Position numbers and translations under genes: made by a program
The notes under the pieces: generated by a model
Told to the model about the DNA's origin: nothing
Seen by the model: the letters and a program-made list of their open reading frames with translations, nothing else
Databases searched by the model: none
Assembly: GCA_037349315.1 (NCBI GenBank)
Contig: JBAIAC010000007.1
Coordinates: 48,943,001 to 49,007,000 of the forward strand
Source: Chelydra serpentina
Taxonomy: Eukaryota > Chordata > Testudines > Chelydridae
Length of the DNA stretch: 64,000 nucleotides
Direction: 5' to 3'
In this document: one piece after another, positions 10,288 through 21,890 of the stretch
Layout of the letters: each line of letters starts with the position of its first letter
Numbering within the stretch: position 1 is the first letter of the stretch

Positions 10288-10926
10288 TTACTGAAATAGT
10301 CTATTAGTTTTCCTCTTGTAATCTTTTGTCTGAAGCGATAGTGGATTTTTATGCAAAGGAGTCACAGCCTGTACTGTGCCTCCTCTATCCATGCTCATTA
10401 TTTTGGCTTCAGCTGTTGCTGACTCAATCTGAGTAGCAATGGTTATTGCTTTTTCTAGTGTAAGTTCTGGTTCTAGAAGTAAGCGTTCTCTTACACGAAG
10501 CATGGTGGTTTTCTCAATGAGCTGGTCTCTAATCATCTCATCTGCCATATTCCCAAAGTCACAAGTTACAATCAGACTCCTCAGGGAAGCAATATACTGC
10601 ATTATAGTCTCCCCTGTTTTCTGCTCACGCTGGCGAAATCTGTAGCAATGAGCTACTACATTCACTTTTGGCACAAAAAAAATCTTTAATGCAGTGAGTG
10701 CAGTCTCATGTTTATCATTTACAAGGGGAAAGGTGTAAAATATTCGCTGCCCTTCTGCTCCAAGGCAGTGGATTAGCAGAGCACGCTTTCTTACTTCAGA
10801 AATCTCTGAAGCACTGATTGCAAGCAGATGAGTCTCAAACATATGGATCCAGACAGTAAAAGCAATTGGAGGCTCACCTGGGCTTTGCAGAAAGGGTGCA
10901 GGTGGGTTCAGAGGCAGAAGATCCAT
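10288..10926 (-). pseudogene. Ty3/Gypsy gag, C-terminally truncated
   Basis: A minus-strand frame from ATG at 10926 giving about 212 residues. The region VWIHMFETHLLAI through CYRFRQREQKTGETIMQYI matches the retrotransposon gag (capsid) fold. The zinc-knuckle region that should follow is absent: the frame stops shortly after TKDYKRKTN, where integrase sequence takes over in another frame. The leader and LTR lie immediately upstream, as in an intact Gypsy element. It would have formed the particle shell; here it is a relic with an open capsid frame. Confidence 0.85.
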
Positions 10927-10940
10927 CCTCGTCGCCAAAA

Positions 10941-11305
10941 TGTTGTATCAGTCATGCAAGGTACTCACAAACTTCAACAGGTCTTTATTTCAAAAGGGAA
11001 CTTCTTTACCAAGTTGCTGCTGCACCCTCTGTAGCTCTCTCAGCCTCTCAACTCCCTCCTCCCTCCTTCCTGTTTCCTGTCCTTACAGACTCCCAGCAGC
11101 AGAGTTGGCTCAGCAGAGGAGCTTGGGGACAGAACTGGGAAGGAGGAGGAGCTAGCCTGAGGACAGAGAGGGAATGGGAGCGGAGTGGAGCTGCAGCTGG
11201 GGGTAGAGTAGAGCTGCAGTTGGGGGTGGAGTGGAGCTGGGGGTGGAGCGGGGCTGTGTGGGGCTCCCTTCCTTCCCCATCCCTCTCCCCCACCGGTCCC
11301 TGACA
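10941..11305 (-). repeat. Gypsy 5' LTR (365 bp)
   Basis: On the minus strand this runs from TGTCAGGGACCGG to GACTGATACAACA, with TG...CA ends. The internal leader TTTTGGCGACGAGG and then gag follow directly. The LTR is purine/pyrimidine-biased and has GGAG-rich low-complexity stretches. Confidence 0.78.
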
Positions 11306-11503
11306 TATGTTCCCCACCCCCCAATGTTCCTCTGTGTCTCTTCGCCCCCTCCCCCCCTCAGAGGGGAAACACTGTTATAAAGTATAGATAGAAGGAACAA
11401 TAATCTTTATAATATTGTTAGGGAAAATCACTTTAAAATTTTATATATTTTAAACTAACATAATTTAGACAAGTTTATAATGATAGAATTACTTGTATTA
11501 TAG

Positions 11504-11712
11504 CAGTGATTCTCAAACTTCTGTACTGGTGACCCCTTTCACATAGCAAGCCCATGAGTGTGGACCCCCCCCCCCCCATGAATTAAAAACACTTTTTTAT
11601 GTATTTAACACCATTATAAATGCTGGAGGAAAAGCAGGGTTTGGGTTGGAGGCTGACAGCTCGCGACCCCCCACATAATAACCTCACGTGACCCCCAGTT
11701 TGAGAACCCCTG
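11504..11712. mobile_element. hAT-type MITE (209 bp)
   Basis: Ends CAGTGATTCTCAAACT and AGTTTGAGAACCCCTG form inverted repeats. Perfect 8-bp target duplication TATTATAG at 11496-11503 and 11713-11720. Non-coding, with a poly-C run. Confidence 0.9.
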
Positions 11713-11720
11713 TATTATAG

Positions 11721-12841
11721 GGAGAGTGGGGAGTCCATTTCCTTCACAAAAGATGATTGCTACCCCTATTCATAGCAATCAATCTGAGATTAGTTTACAG
11801 ATAAAATTAATCTGAGTACAGTATCTCAGACAGTCCAGAACACAGTGTAAAGTGCCATCATGACTAGCAATCCGTATTGTAGTCATATTTTTTATCTGTC
11901 TCTTGTTGGCAAAACAAATAGCAAAAAAAACTTCTCCCATTCTATCTGCATGGCATAGTAAAGCAAGGGCTATTTTGGTCATGAAGAAATTCACACAGCA
12001 GATGAGACAGAAAAAGACACGTGCTTATTGGGTACCCATACTTACATTTTCAGACAAGGATTGTACACTGCTAGTGAAACCAAAACTTCTACAATCGTGA
12101 ATATTAGCGGGGGAAATTAAGGCTTATTAATTATTTGGAGCAACTGCTCTAGCCACCAGGAATGACATTCTGGAAAGATGTATGAACTGGGCACCTCAGT
12201 ATGGAGGAATCCTACGCTGGCATAGGCAGCTCTACACCATCGTTTCCTACTTCCCTAGAGTAGAGGGTGCATTGAGGGCAGGAAGGGGCATGATCAGAGC
12301 ACACTTATAGCCTCACATGGGGTAGAGCAGGTCTGTGGTTCACTGTTATTGAAGTGTGTGAGCTAGTGGTGGAGTTAGATACCATTTATTGGAGAGGTTA
12401 AGGAAGTATGAAGTTGGTCATTGTAAAAATAATCTCCATTCTGGGTATTTCACTAGCAGTCCCTTTCAGAACTGCCAAGTTCCATGCAGTCTTGCATTTG
12501 GCACCCGTCTCACATTCCTGCAGGTCAGGCTGAATCTCGCATGTTTCGCTATGCTTTGGGAAGGCTGCAAGCATTTATTTGTAGGTTCTGTTTTGGCCAC
12601 TTTGTCTCTGAACAGGCAGCCAGGCACCTCCTCTATTGCAGTTCCCCTTGCTGCATCCCAGTAAGGAAGGGGCACTTGAGAAGGAAGCACCACTACCACA
12701 AGGTGAGGGGCCCGATACTAGTCTCAGGCGCCTGCGTGCTCTCCTTCTCCTTCCCACAGTCAGCTGCACCAAGCTCGCCTATGAGCTCTCTGACTTCCAG
12801 TACCATTATCCGTAGGAATCACGGCAGCACCCCAACCAGCT
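11721..12841. other. Intronic DNA before the hAT gene, no feature seen
   Basis: The interval probably includes the 5' non-coding part of the hAT element, but no terminal repeat or target duplication could be placed. Short open frames lack domain signal. Confidence 0.4.
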
Positions 12842-15392
12842 ATGCTTCTAGATACCCTTGAGGACCCACCTACCCAAGCCACAACTGCCAAGTTTTGTTC
12901 AGCTCAGTGTTCTACCACCACTACAGCATTCAGAAAAAGAAAGAGAGCAAAGGAACCTTTTCTATCTAAGCAGGAAGGAGCTCTCCTGAGATACATAGAC
13001 ACAAATGTTCACGGTGACCTGGCAGCTACTGCAGCATCCATATCTCCATCTCAAATGGATGTAACCATGCACATTCCTGAAGAAAATTGTAGATCAGAGA
13101 AGAGTGTGGTGGAGGCACAAGAAACAGCTGCTGCTGAGTTTAGTTCCTTAAGTCTAGATGAACCAGGACTGTGGACCCACTTGAGCAGTAGCCTGAGGGA
13201 CTTCCTTGTACTGCATGGGCCACAGCAAGTGAAAAACTTCATGTTCCCCAAAGACAATGAAAATAGAAGTTTCCATCCAACACATTACTGGCGTGAAATC
13301 CCCAGTGGTGACCAAGTGGAGAGGCTATGGCTTATGTACTCAAAAACCCAGGATGCTGCATACTGTTTTTGTTGCAAACTCTTCCAGTCTAATGTTCCAG
13401 CCACATTGGGTTCTACAGGAACAAAGGACTTGAAAAATCTGGCTAGAAATCTGGCATGCCATGAGAAGGCAGCAAATCACCAGAGAGCATTCCATAGGTG
13501 GAAAGAGCTTGAGATGAGACTAAGGTTAAAGGCCACCATAGATGATCAGCATCAAGAGAAGATTGCATCAGAGTCTCTTTACTGGCAAAATATTCTGAAA
13601 AGGCTCATTGCCATTCTGAGAGTGCTTGCTATCCAAAACCTAGCACTGCATGGCACTTCAGATCAGCTGTATGTACCAAAAAAATGGAAACTTCCTTAAA
13701 ATTGTGGTGCTGATGGCTGAGTTGGCTGTGTACTCCAGGAGCATCTAAGAAGAGTCACCACCCAAGAAATGTACACACACCACTACGTTGGAAAAACAAT
13801 TCAAAAAGAGATCATACAGTTACTGGCAACAAAAGTCAAACAGAAGATTGTGGCAGATCTGAAGTCAGCAAGATATTACTCTGTTATTCTGGACTGCACA
13901 CCTGACATCAGCCATATGGAACAAATGACTTTAATGGTGCCTTTTGTAACAACAACAGAATCTAGTGAAAATGTCCCTGCAATGGTGACTGTCAGAGAGC
14001 ATTTTCTAGAATTTATTGACATTGGTGATACTACAGGAGCTGGTATGACAAATGTGCTTCTTAAAAAGCTGGAAGATACAGAAATTGCGATAGCTGACAT
14101 GAGAGGTCAGGGCTACGATAATGGTGCCCACATGAGAGGAAAGAATAGAGGAATGCAGACACGGATCCGAGAGTTAAACCCTGAAGCTTTTTTTGTCCTG
14201 TGCAGTTCTCATTCATTGAACTTGGTGGTCAGTGATGCAAAAGCATCAGCTTCTAGTGAGAGTGCTGAATTTTTTAATGTAATTCAAAGCATCTATGTAT
14301 TTTTCTCTGCATCAACTCATCGATGACAAATTTTGAAGCAACATCTGGGACCATCCTCTCTGACACTGAAGCCACTGAGTGCCACACGATGGGAAAGTCG
14401 AGTGGAGGTGATAATGCCTATCAAACACAAAATTGGGAAGATAGATGATGCCATAGTTGCCATTATGGAGGATAATGCTATGACAGGAACTGTTCGTGGG
14501 CGAACAGTGGCAGAGGGAAATGGAATCACCAGAAACATACATAACTTCAAATTTCTGTGTGGCTTAGTGTTGTGGCATGACATACTGTTCGAAATAAATG
14601 TTGTAAGCAAGAGACTCCAAGGTCTTGACCTTGAACAACTAGACAAAGCAAAGTCATACCTACAGTCTTACCGGTCAGATGAGGGATTTCAAAACATTCT
14701 GAAGAGTGAACAGAAGTTGGCAGAGGAACTTCACACTGAAGCTATTTTCCCACCCGTTCAAGAATACAAGAGTCACCGAAGAAGAAGACATTTTGATTAC
14801 GAGGCCTGGGATAATCCCATAAGAGACCCCAAACAACAATTTCAAAGTTGAATTCTTTAACCAGGAGCTAGATTGTGCAATAGTCAGTTGAAGAACCGTT
14901 TTATGCAGCTGAAGGAATTTAGCAGTATATTTGGGATGTCGCATGATATTCCAAAACTCCTCACTGTACCTGAAGAAAACCTACACCAGCAATGCAAGGC
15001 ACTAGAGACAGTGTTGACACATGATGACATGTGCGATATTGATGTGAATGATTTAGGTGATTGAACTGAAAACCCTTTCAAGATACATTTCAGCAGGATC
15101 AACTCCAAAGGCTGTTCTGGAATACATGTGCTCAAGTAAGATCACCACCCTCTTTCCAAATGCTTTTGTTGCTCTACGCATACTTCTAACACTTCCTGTA
15201 ACAGTTGCCAGTGGAGAACGCAGCTTTTCCAAGCTGAAGTTAATAAAAACACATCTATGCTCCACAATGACACAGGAGAGGCTGGTCGGCCTTGCAACCA
15301 TCTCAACAGAGCATGAGCTGGCCCAGACTGTGGACCTTCAGGAAGCAGTTCAAATCTTTGCAACCAAGAAGGCACGGAAAGCTCCACTTTGA
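12842..15392 (+). pseudogene. hAT-superfamily transposase (ZMYM1-like), degenerate
   Basis: Domains in order: a TTF-type zinc finger region (about 13250-13500, with YCFCCKLFQS and ARNLACHEKAANHQ), a DUF4371-like RNase-H-fold region (about 13770-14330, with SVILDCTPDISH and CSSHSLNLVV), further core sequence (LSATRWESRVEV), and a hAT C-terminal dimerisation region (about 15057-15390, with TLPVTVASGERSFSKLKLIK). The open frame breaks at about 13690 (frame change), at 14324-14326 (TGA where Trp is expected after STHR), near 14850 and near 15050. At least four lesions show an inactive, older copy. The same architecture occurs in host proteins such as ZMYM1, but the damage argues for a dead transposon. 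Confidence 0.85.
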
Positions 15393-17635
15393 TTATTCAA
15401 ATGATAAAAATGCCAGTGTTTGCTATGCAGACAAGAAAAGTTACATTTGCTGTTCAGGTGTTTGAAAGTTAAGTGTTACTTAAAATTTTTGAACAAGGCA
15501 TTTTAAGTTGTTCGTTCTCCTTTATAGAGCAGTACCATGAGAGGAGTAGAACAGGAAGAAGGCAGAATTGAGACCTTTCAAAATTTTGGCTGAAGCGAGG
15601 TGAATGGTGTCATTTTAGCCCCTGCCTCAGGTGCCAAAATGTTGTGGCCGGCCTTGAGTCTGATTACAGTTAAATAACACATTTCAACCAGATTCGGTAC
15701 AGCAATGCTTCTGTACGGCGTGATGCTCTTTTATGTTACTTCATTGCAGGATTAGCATAACAGCAGCACTACTAGATGATTTCATTGATTGTACCACATA
15801 ATTTGCTGCTTCTTCAACCCTAACTCTCTATACTACACCCCCCTTGTTTGACAGCCTAACCTCTCTTCCATCAAGGCAAGTACTCCAGCTCTGGACTCTA
15901 GGGGGTTTGCTATATGAAGAGGTCTATAATCACTTCCTTGACAAAAGCTCCTGTGCTAAATATCTGGAGAGACAGGGATCATCCAGTTTTATTGCACTAA
16001 GTCTTAAAAGGCTTCATCCCCATTCCACTGTTCAAGTCCAGACATCTCTTCCAATTATTAGGTAGTAGTTTCTTTGATATGTGCTTAAATTTTAATGACT
16101 CAGTATATGTGCACAATAAGCACAATAAGACCCAAAATTAACCTAATCTAAACTGTTCTTTGCTCAGAGATGAAAATGCTAAAATATTTATTTTAATCTT
16201 TGAGGCATAATCCACTTGCTTTAAACCAGAATTTTGTTGTAATGTGTCCAATGCAGAGTTCATCCTCGCAATCTGTAGTTAAAATACAAGGGAGCCGACT
16301 TGTATTCAAACTTATAAAGATATTGCTACAAACAGTAGTAGCCTGAAATTCACATAAGCACAGTAGCCCCCTACTTGCAACTATTTTTACCATAAACCAG
16401 AATTCTGTAGTTCATATTATTTTTTAATTGGGATGATAGACAAATTCACTGAGATTTCAAAGAAGTTTTGCTGATGTTTGTAGTAGGTTCTTAACTGTTA
16501 ATCCACCTTTTTAACATGGTTTTGCAGTCTTCTCAAATCATCTCGTACTACACAAATCCCACAAACAGATTGTGTACATGTGCAGTAAGAATATTGTAAT
16601 ATTTAGCATACAATACAGTTTACAATATTTGCAATACAATATTTATCATATAATACATTTTATTATAAAATAACAGGTTTAAATACCTAATCAAAACCCT
16701 AGAAATTCATAGTAAAAAAAAATCTACATAACATCTCTGGACTCACTTTGTACTACTACTAGTGTAGATATGTATCTAACAAGATTACACAGTTATAAAA
16801 TCCCTTTAATATGTGGCAGCTAAGTTTGGTGATACCTGAACTTCTTGCTTTATAACTATTTTTTAAGGGTCTGTAACTTTATGTTCAGATGGCTTTTTGG
16901 TTTAAATGAAAGAAATGTATGTTGGAGCAGAAGCTTTGCTGCTACTGAAATCCATAGGAATATTATTAGTATAAAGACTGCAAGTTTGGCCACACCAAAT
17001 TTTAATGAAGGCAAAGCAGATTACAGAACATGAATAATTACATATTTTAAAAAATGAAAATGAGTTCATACCTTCCAATACAAAAGCTGAAGGATACCTA
17101 TCTAGAATTAATGAGGGAGAAGGAAGGTTGTGTAACTGAAGAACCCTGAAGAAACTTAAGAAAATTCGCAGCTGACAACCAAATCTAACAGATTGTTTCT
17201 CAATTGAGATCATTTTCATTTGACCTTCAGACTATATAACTTAATATTTATTTTTCAACTGCAAAGAATATAATTGAAATCCTAAACATACTTTAAAGAA
17301 AAAATCAGCACTTCAGTTTTTCCCAAACTGCCATTAAGTGAAAGAATGGTACAGCTATATTTATTGATTACAGTGAGACTAAAACTACCATTTATTAAAT
17401 CACTTGTGTTATATCTGAAGACTTTCACTGCTAGCACTCATTGTACATATTTTTGTTGTTTAGCACCATAAAATACCATTCACCACCATAAGTGGTTAGC
17501 TGACATTTATTTTTCAAAAACAATTTTCTTACAGTAGGTTCAACTTAACATTTTAAGTACAATTTATTAACTAGTTACTACATTAATTCTAAATGTAAAT
17601 TTATATAAAAAGGTTAGTGCAGTCATAAATGACTT

Positions 17636-17717
17636 GTGTGTGTACATGTACATATATATATGTGTGTGTGTATGTATGTATGTGGAGATATATATAAAAT
17701 CTCCACATACACACACA
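17636..17717. repeat. TG/TA microsatellite forming an inverted repeat
   Basis: A run of TG, TA and TATG units ends in 'tatgtggagat'; after a short AT spacer comes 'atctccacata' and a run of CA. The two halves are reverse complements over about 20 bases, so the array can fold back. Confidence 0.7.
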
Positions 17718-19837
17718 AAAAGCATATAGAGACTCTAAAGGACAAATTTTTAGCTCTGAGTACAGTGAGTGCACACAGACCCATTTACTGCTCATGTGTG
17801 GGAAGCTAAGCAATGAGGCATGCATTTATCAGATTTTCTTGTTTAAATATAGGACATGTGGGCTCAGCTGAAGTGCATGTTTTTGCATTCGGTGTACCTG
17901 CAGTTTTAAGTGGCTGGCCATAGTTGTTTTCCTCCTACCAAATATAAACTTATAAATACAGAGGTGATTTTTTTTTGGTTTTTAAATGGAGAAGTTAAGA
18001 ATCTTAAACCAAAAGTGAAGAACTAATCAAGATCTTTTAATCTGTTTTCATCTGATAGTGAAGTCTAAGCATACAGTATTGTTAGAATACTTGCATATTT
18101 CTTTCAAATTGATTTGCTTATTTTAAATTTTGATTTTGAGACTTGCAAGATGCATCAAATGTGTTACAATGCCTGACCGATTTTGTTGTTCAGGTATATT
18201 GGTGTGATCGACAGGCCACCAACACTGTTTCACTACAGTGTTGATGTACTAAAACAGGAAGTGCCTGCAGCAGGAAACTCAAGGAAGAAAAGACAGAGGA
18301 AAATTTAAACTTGATGGCTAAAAAAAGAAAAGTTGTCATATTCTTTGACTCCAAGGAAGTGCTTGATTGTTATCAGGATTAAGTGCTTCAGGTTTTTAGC
18401 CAAAGTGGCAAAAAGGCTTGTGATTCACACACATTGTCTAAAATGGTCTTACTGCAGCAGACAGGATGTGAGTTGGTCATGTTCCTTTTTGTAAAGATCA
18501 TGTTTAATGAGTGTCCAGGTTTTTGTGTGAAAATGAAGTAAGTTTAGGCTTCATCTTACCAAAATGATTTATAGCATTACAGCCTCTTGCAAGTAAGTGC
18601 AACCTAATTCAGCAGCAATACTATGATGTTTGCAATTTCATTTGTTTCATGTATTACAGGGTTAAGAAATTCCTACACAAATTATTTTCATGCGGTGCAA
18701 ATAGCATATTAATAGGTTTAACTCTAAGCAGTAAATGTGACAGTCATCTGTATTCCTTATTTAAATTTAATATAGCAATTCTGTGTGCGGGGTAGTGCAT
18801 GCTAAACCAAGGAAGAGGAATTACTAATTTTTTCTGATTAATACAAATGATTAGCTGATTTAATCTCTCCCTATTTACTTTTTCAAAGATAGACCACCTC
18901 CTATTATGGTTTGTGAATTTGTAGACCAAATTTGACACCAAAAATCATTTTGTGTTCCATTGTGGTTAGGCAAAGCAGACTTAGGAGAAGCAATATATGT
19001 CTTATTTAGTTTTCCTTAAACTGCTTACAAATATTCAAACTAATCTGGACAACATTTCAGAACTTTCAGAATCTAGGCCAAAAAATACATGTGATTGTTT
19101 GTAGTGAAAGCTTTACTGCCAAATCTGAAAATTGCTCCATCAGTCTAAGAAATAGCTAAAGCAGAAGGTGGTTACTTTAAATGTATTGAAATCTGTTTCA
19201 CTTACTCAAATGAAAAAAAAATTACTTAAAACCTTCACCTGTTGGTTAGAATCAAGCAGCAAAATTTCAGGCCTCATGGAAGCAAAATACAAGTAAGGGA
19301 AATGTGGCCTTTTATCCTTCCTTCTGTATAATCATTCAAAATACTGAAAGCAGAACATTTTTAACAGTGTTTGCAAAATAATGCTGAATTCTCCCCCAGG
19401 CTTAGCTCTGGCAAACTGGGAGAAGGGAAAAGTGAGGAGAGAAGCTTTGAAGAAGAGAGAAGCTCTTTTGGTTTTCATTTTCTCTACAGCTGTCATCTGG
19501 CTTTGAATTCCACTGGAGAGCTACAGCTGGATTCGTTTTATTGCTTTTCCCAGCATCCTTTTGCCTGTGAGCACAGAAATATTTTAGTAGTCTTGGGGAA
19601 AAAAAAGTTAGTATATCGTAGCAACCATAGGACAGTAATTATTATACCAGCAGCTGGGAGCAAACCAGATTTCCGTTGTGCATTAAAAACTGGCGTAGAT
19701 TACTTTACAGATGATACTCACTAACCTATGCTTGTGCTGAACTTTGCAGGCTGTGGTAAAAGGATATTGAATGTGGGCGGTGTGTAATTGCTGTGGACAG
19801 TAGAAGAGGGGGATGTGATGTGTGTTTGTGTAAAATA

Positions 19838-19859
19838 TAAATAAATAAATAAATAAATA
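19838..19859. repeat. (AAAT)n microsatellite
   Basis: About five tandem AAAT/ATAA units. Confidence 0.9.
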
Positions 19860-20799
19860 TTTAATGTAACATTTTGTTCTTAAGGAAGATTTTACATGCT
19901 TGGTTCTTAAAGAATTTGTTCAGTATAACTGGAGTTTGTTTCTATAACTTCTTTTTCAAGTTGTCAGTATTTCCATTATAAATGCTGTTTCTCAGATGTT
20001 CATAACTATGCCATAAAAATTCACATTGGACTAAAACTTGCATATATATCCTCTGTCCAAAGTAAAGCTTTTTTCAAATTTAATAAAACTGCTTTGGACA
20101 TTTCTGAATTATGAGTATACTAAAAAGGTTTATTGGTTCATTTAACTATTTTGCACCCATATAAAGTAAGCAGCATTGTTTAAATCTAGTCATTTCTGAT
20201 ATTTTGAAAAGGAAAAAAACCTGAAGATAATTAAAAGGACGCTGTCTGTGTCATTAGGCAAAATGTTGACCTTTCTACAATTTTCCTTCCTCAGTTATTA
20301 CCTTATGAATTTCCAATACATTTTTCTCCTCATCAACACCCTGCCCTGAATTGGGGAGAGTGGGTAAATAATGAAGAGGTCAGGTCACTAATACAGAAAG
20401 ATTTGGATTGCTTGGTAAGCTGGGTTCAAGCAAATAGGGACAGATGATGGGAAGGAACTCAACACAACACAAAACATACTATAGCAATCCATGCTGCTGT
20501 TTGTATGTCACTATTTTTTAGCACTTTTAGCTCAAAGCTAGCATGTGTATGTTTTACCCGAGCAGGAAATTTTATACTTCCAGCTGCAATGTAGACTTAT
20601 CCTAAGATGTGCCTGCAAACTATGCTAATGCATACACAAATGGATGCTTTGCATACTTCTGTTACATGGCTGAGTATATGCAAATTTTGTAGATACAACT
20701 TAGGTGCCTTTTGTTTGACAATTTAGCTCTCAGAAATTTGCATATTAAATCCAGCGTTTAGGTTTTTTTACCTTTTTTTCCTTTTTTGTGCTGGAGCAT

Positions 20800-21890
20800 G
20801 GATCCATAGATTCCAAAGCCAGAAGGGATCATTGTGATCATCTAGTCTGACTTCCTATATAACACAGGCCATAGAACTTCCCCACAATAATTCCTACAGC
20901 ATATCTTTTAGAAAAACATCCAATCTCGATTTAAAAATTGTCATTGGAGAATCCAATATTACCCTTGGAACATTGTTCTGAGAATTAATTACTCTCACTA
21001 TAAAACATTTATGCCTTATTTCCAGTCTGAATTTGTCTAGCTTCAACTTCCAGCCATTGAATCACGTTATATCTTTCTCCTCTAGGCTGAAGAGTCCCAT
21101 TATTAAATATTCCCATGTAGATACTTAAAGTGTAATCAAGTCAACCCTTAACCTTCTCTTTATTAAGATAAATAGATTGAGCTCCTTGAATCTGTTGCTA
21201 TAAGGCATGTTTTCTAATCCTTTAATCATTCATCTGGCTCTTCTGTGAATGCTCTCCTATTTATAATCATCCTTCTTGAATTGTGGACACCAGAACTAAA
21301 CACCGTATGCCAGCACTGGTTGCACCAGTACCAAGTATAGAGGTAAAATAACCTTCCTACTCAAGTTTTCCCCCATTTATGCATGCAAAGATTGCATTAG
21401 CCCTTTAGCGCATAGCATTGCATTGGGAGCTCGTGTTCAGCTGGTTATCCATCTCCACCCCAAAATCTTTTTCAGAGTCACTGCTTTCCAGTATAGTCCC
21501 GTATCCTATGAGTATGACCTACGTTCTTTGTCCCTAAATATGTACATTTACATACATGTATACATTTACATTTGGTCAAATACATATTTGCTTGAGTCCA
21601 GCTTAACAAGCAATCCAGAGCTCTCTGTACTAGTGACCTGACCTCTTCATTATTGACCACTCTCCCAATTTTTGTGTCATCTGCAAACTTTCAGTGATGA
21701 TTTTGTTTTCTTCCAGGTCATTACTTAAAAATACTAAATAACATAGGGCCAAGAACTGATCCCCATAGGACTCCACTAGAAACAAACCTGTGCAATGATG
21801 ATTCCCCATTTACAATCACATTTGAGACCCAGCAGTTAGCCAGCTTTTAATCCATTTAATCTGTTCCATGTTTAATTTATATCTTTCTAG
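20800..21890 (-). mobile_element. CR1-like LINE, antisense, 5'-truncated
   Basis: On the + strand this begins 'catagattccaaagccagaa', the reverse complement of a CR1-family 3' end, and continues for 1.1 kb with sequence recognised as antisense CR1 ORF2. Part of the same family recurs antisense at 43082-43670 and 55997-56110. The reading frame is broken many times. It stops where the DIRS-like sequence begins. Confidence 0.75.

Larger units (their letters stand above)
9162..11305 (-). mobile_element. Ty3/Gypsy LTR retrotransposon, internally deleted
   Basis: In minus-strand order: an LTR (11305-10941), a leader with TTTTGGCGACGAGG just after it, a gag frame, then directly an integrase fragment that is interrupted by a solo LTR (9471-10279) and runs out next to the Harbinger right end. 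Protease, reverse transcriptase and RNase H are missing. No second Gypsy LTR was found on the far side. Confidence 0.82.
15400..20790. other. SPRED1 intron, AT-rich, no gene seen
   Basis: No coding or recognised mobile element in 5.4 kb apart from simple repeats at 17636-17717 and 19838-19859. Open frames (the longest 117 codons at 19371) show no conserved domain and a composition expected by chance. Confidence 0.55.

Noticed and set aside
18219..18243. microRNA-like hairpin (CAACACTG…CAGTGTTG)
   Set aside because: The stem is only 8 bp with a short loop, too small for a miRNA precursor, and flanks do not extend it.
19371..19724. 117-codon open frame in the large intron
   Set aside because: No recognisable domain and ordinary intronic composition; no conserved motif or partner exon.
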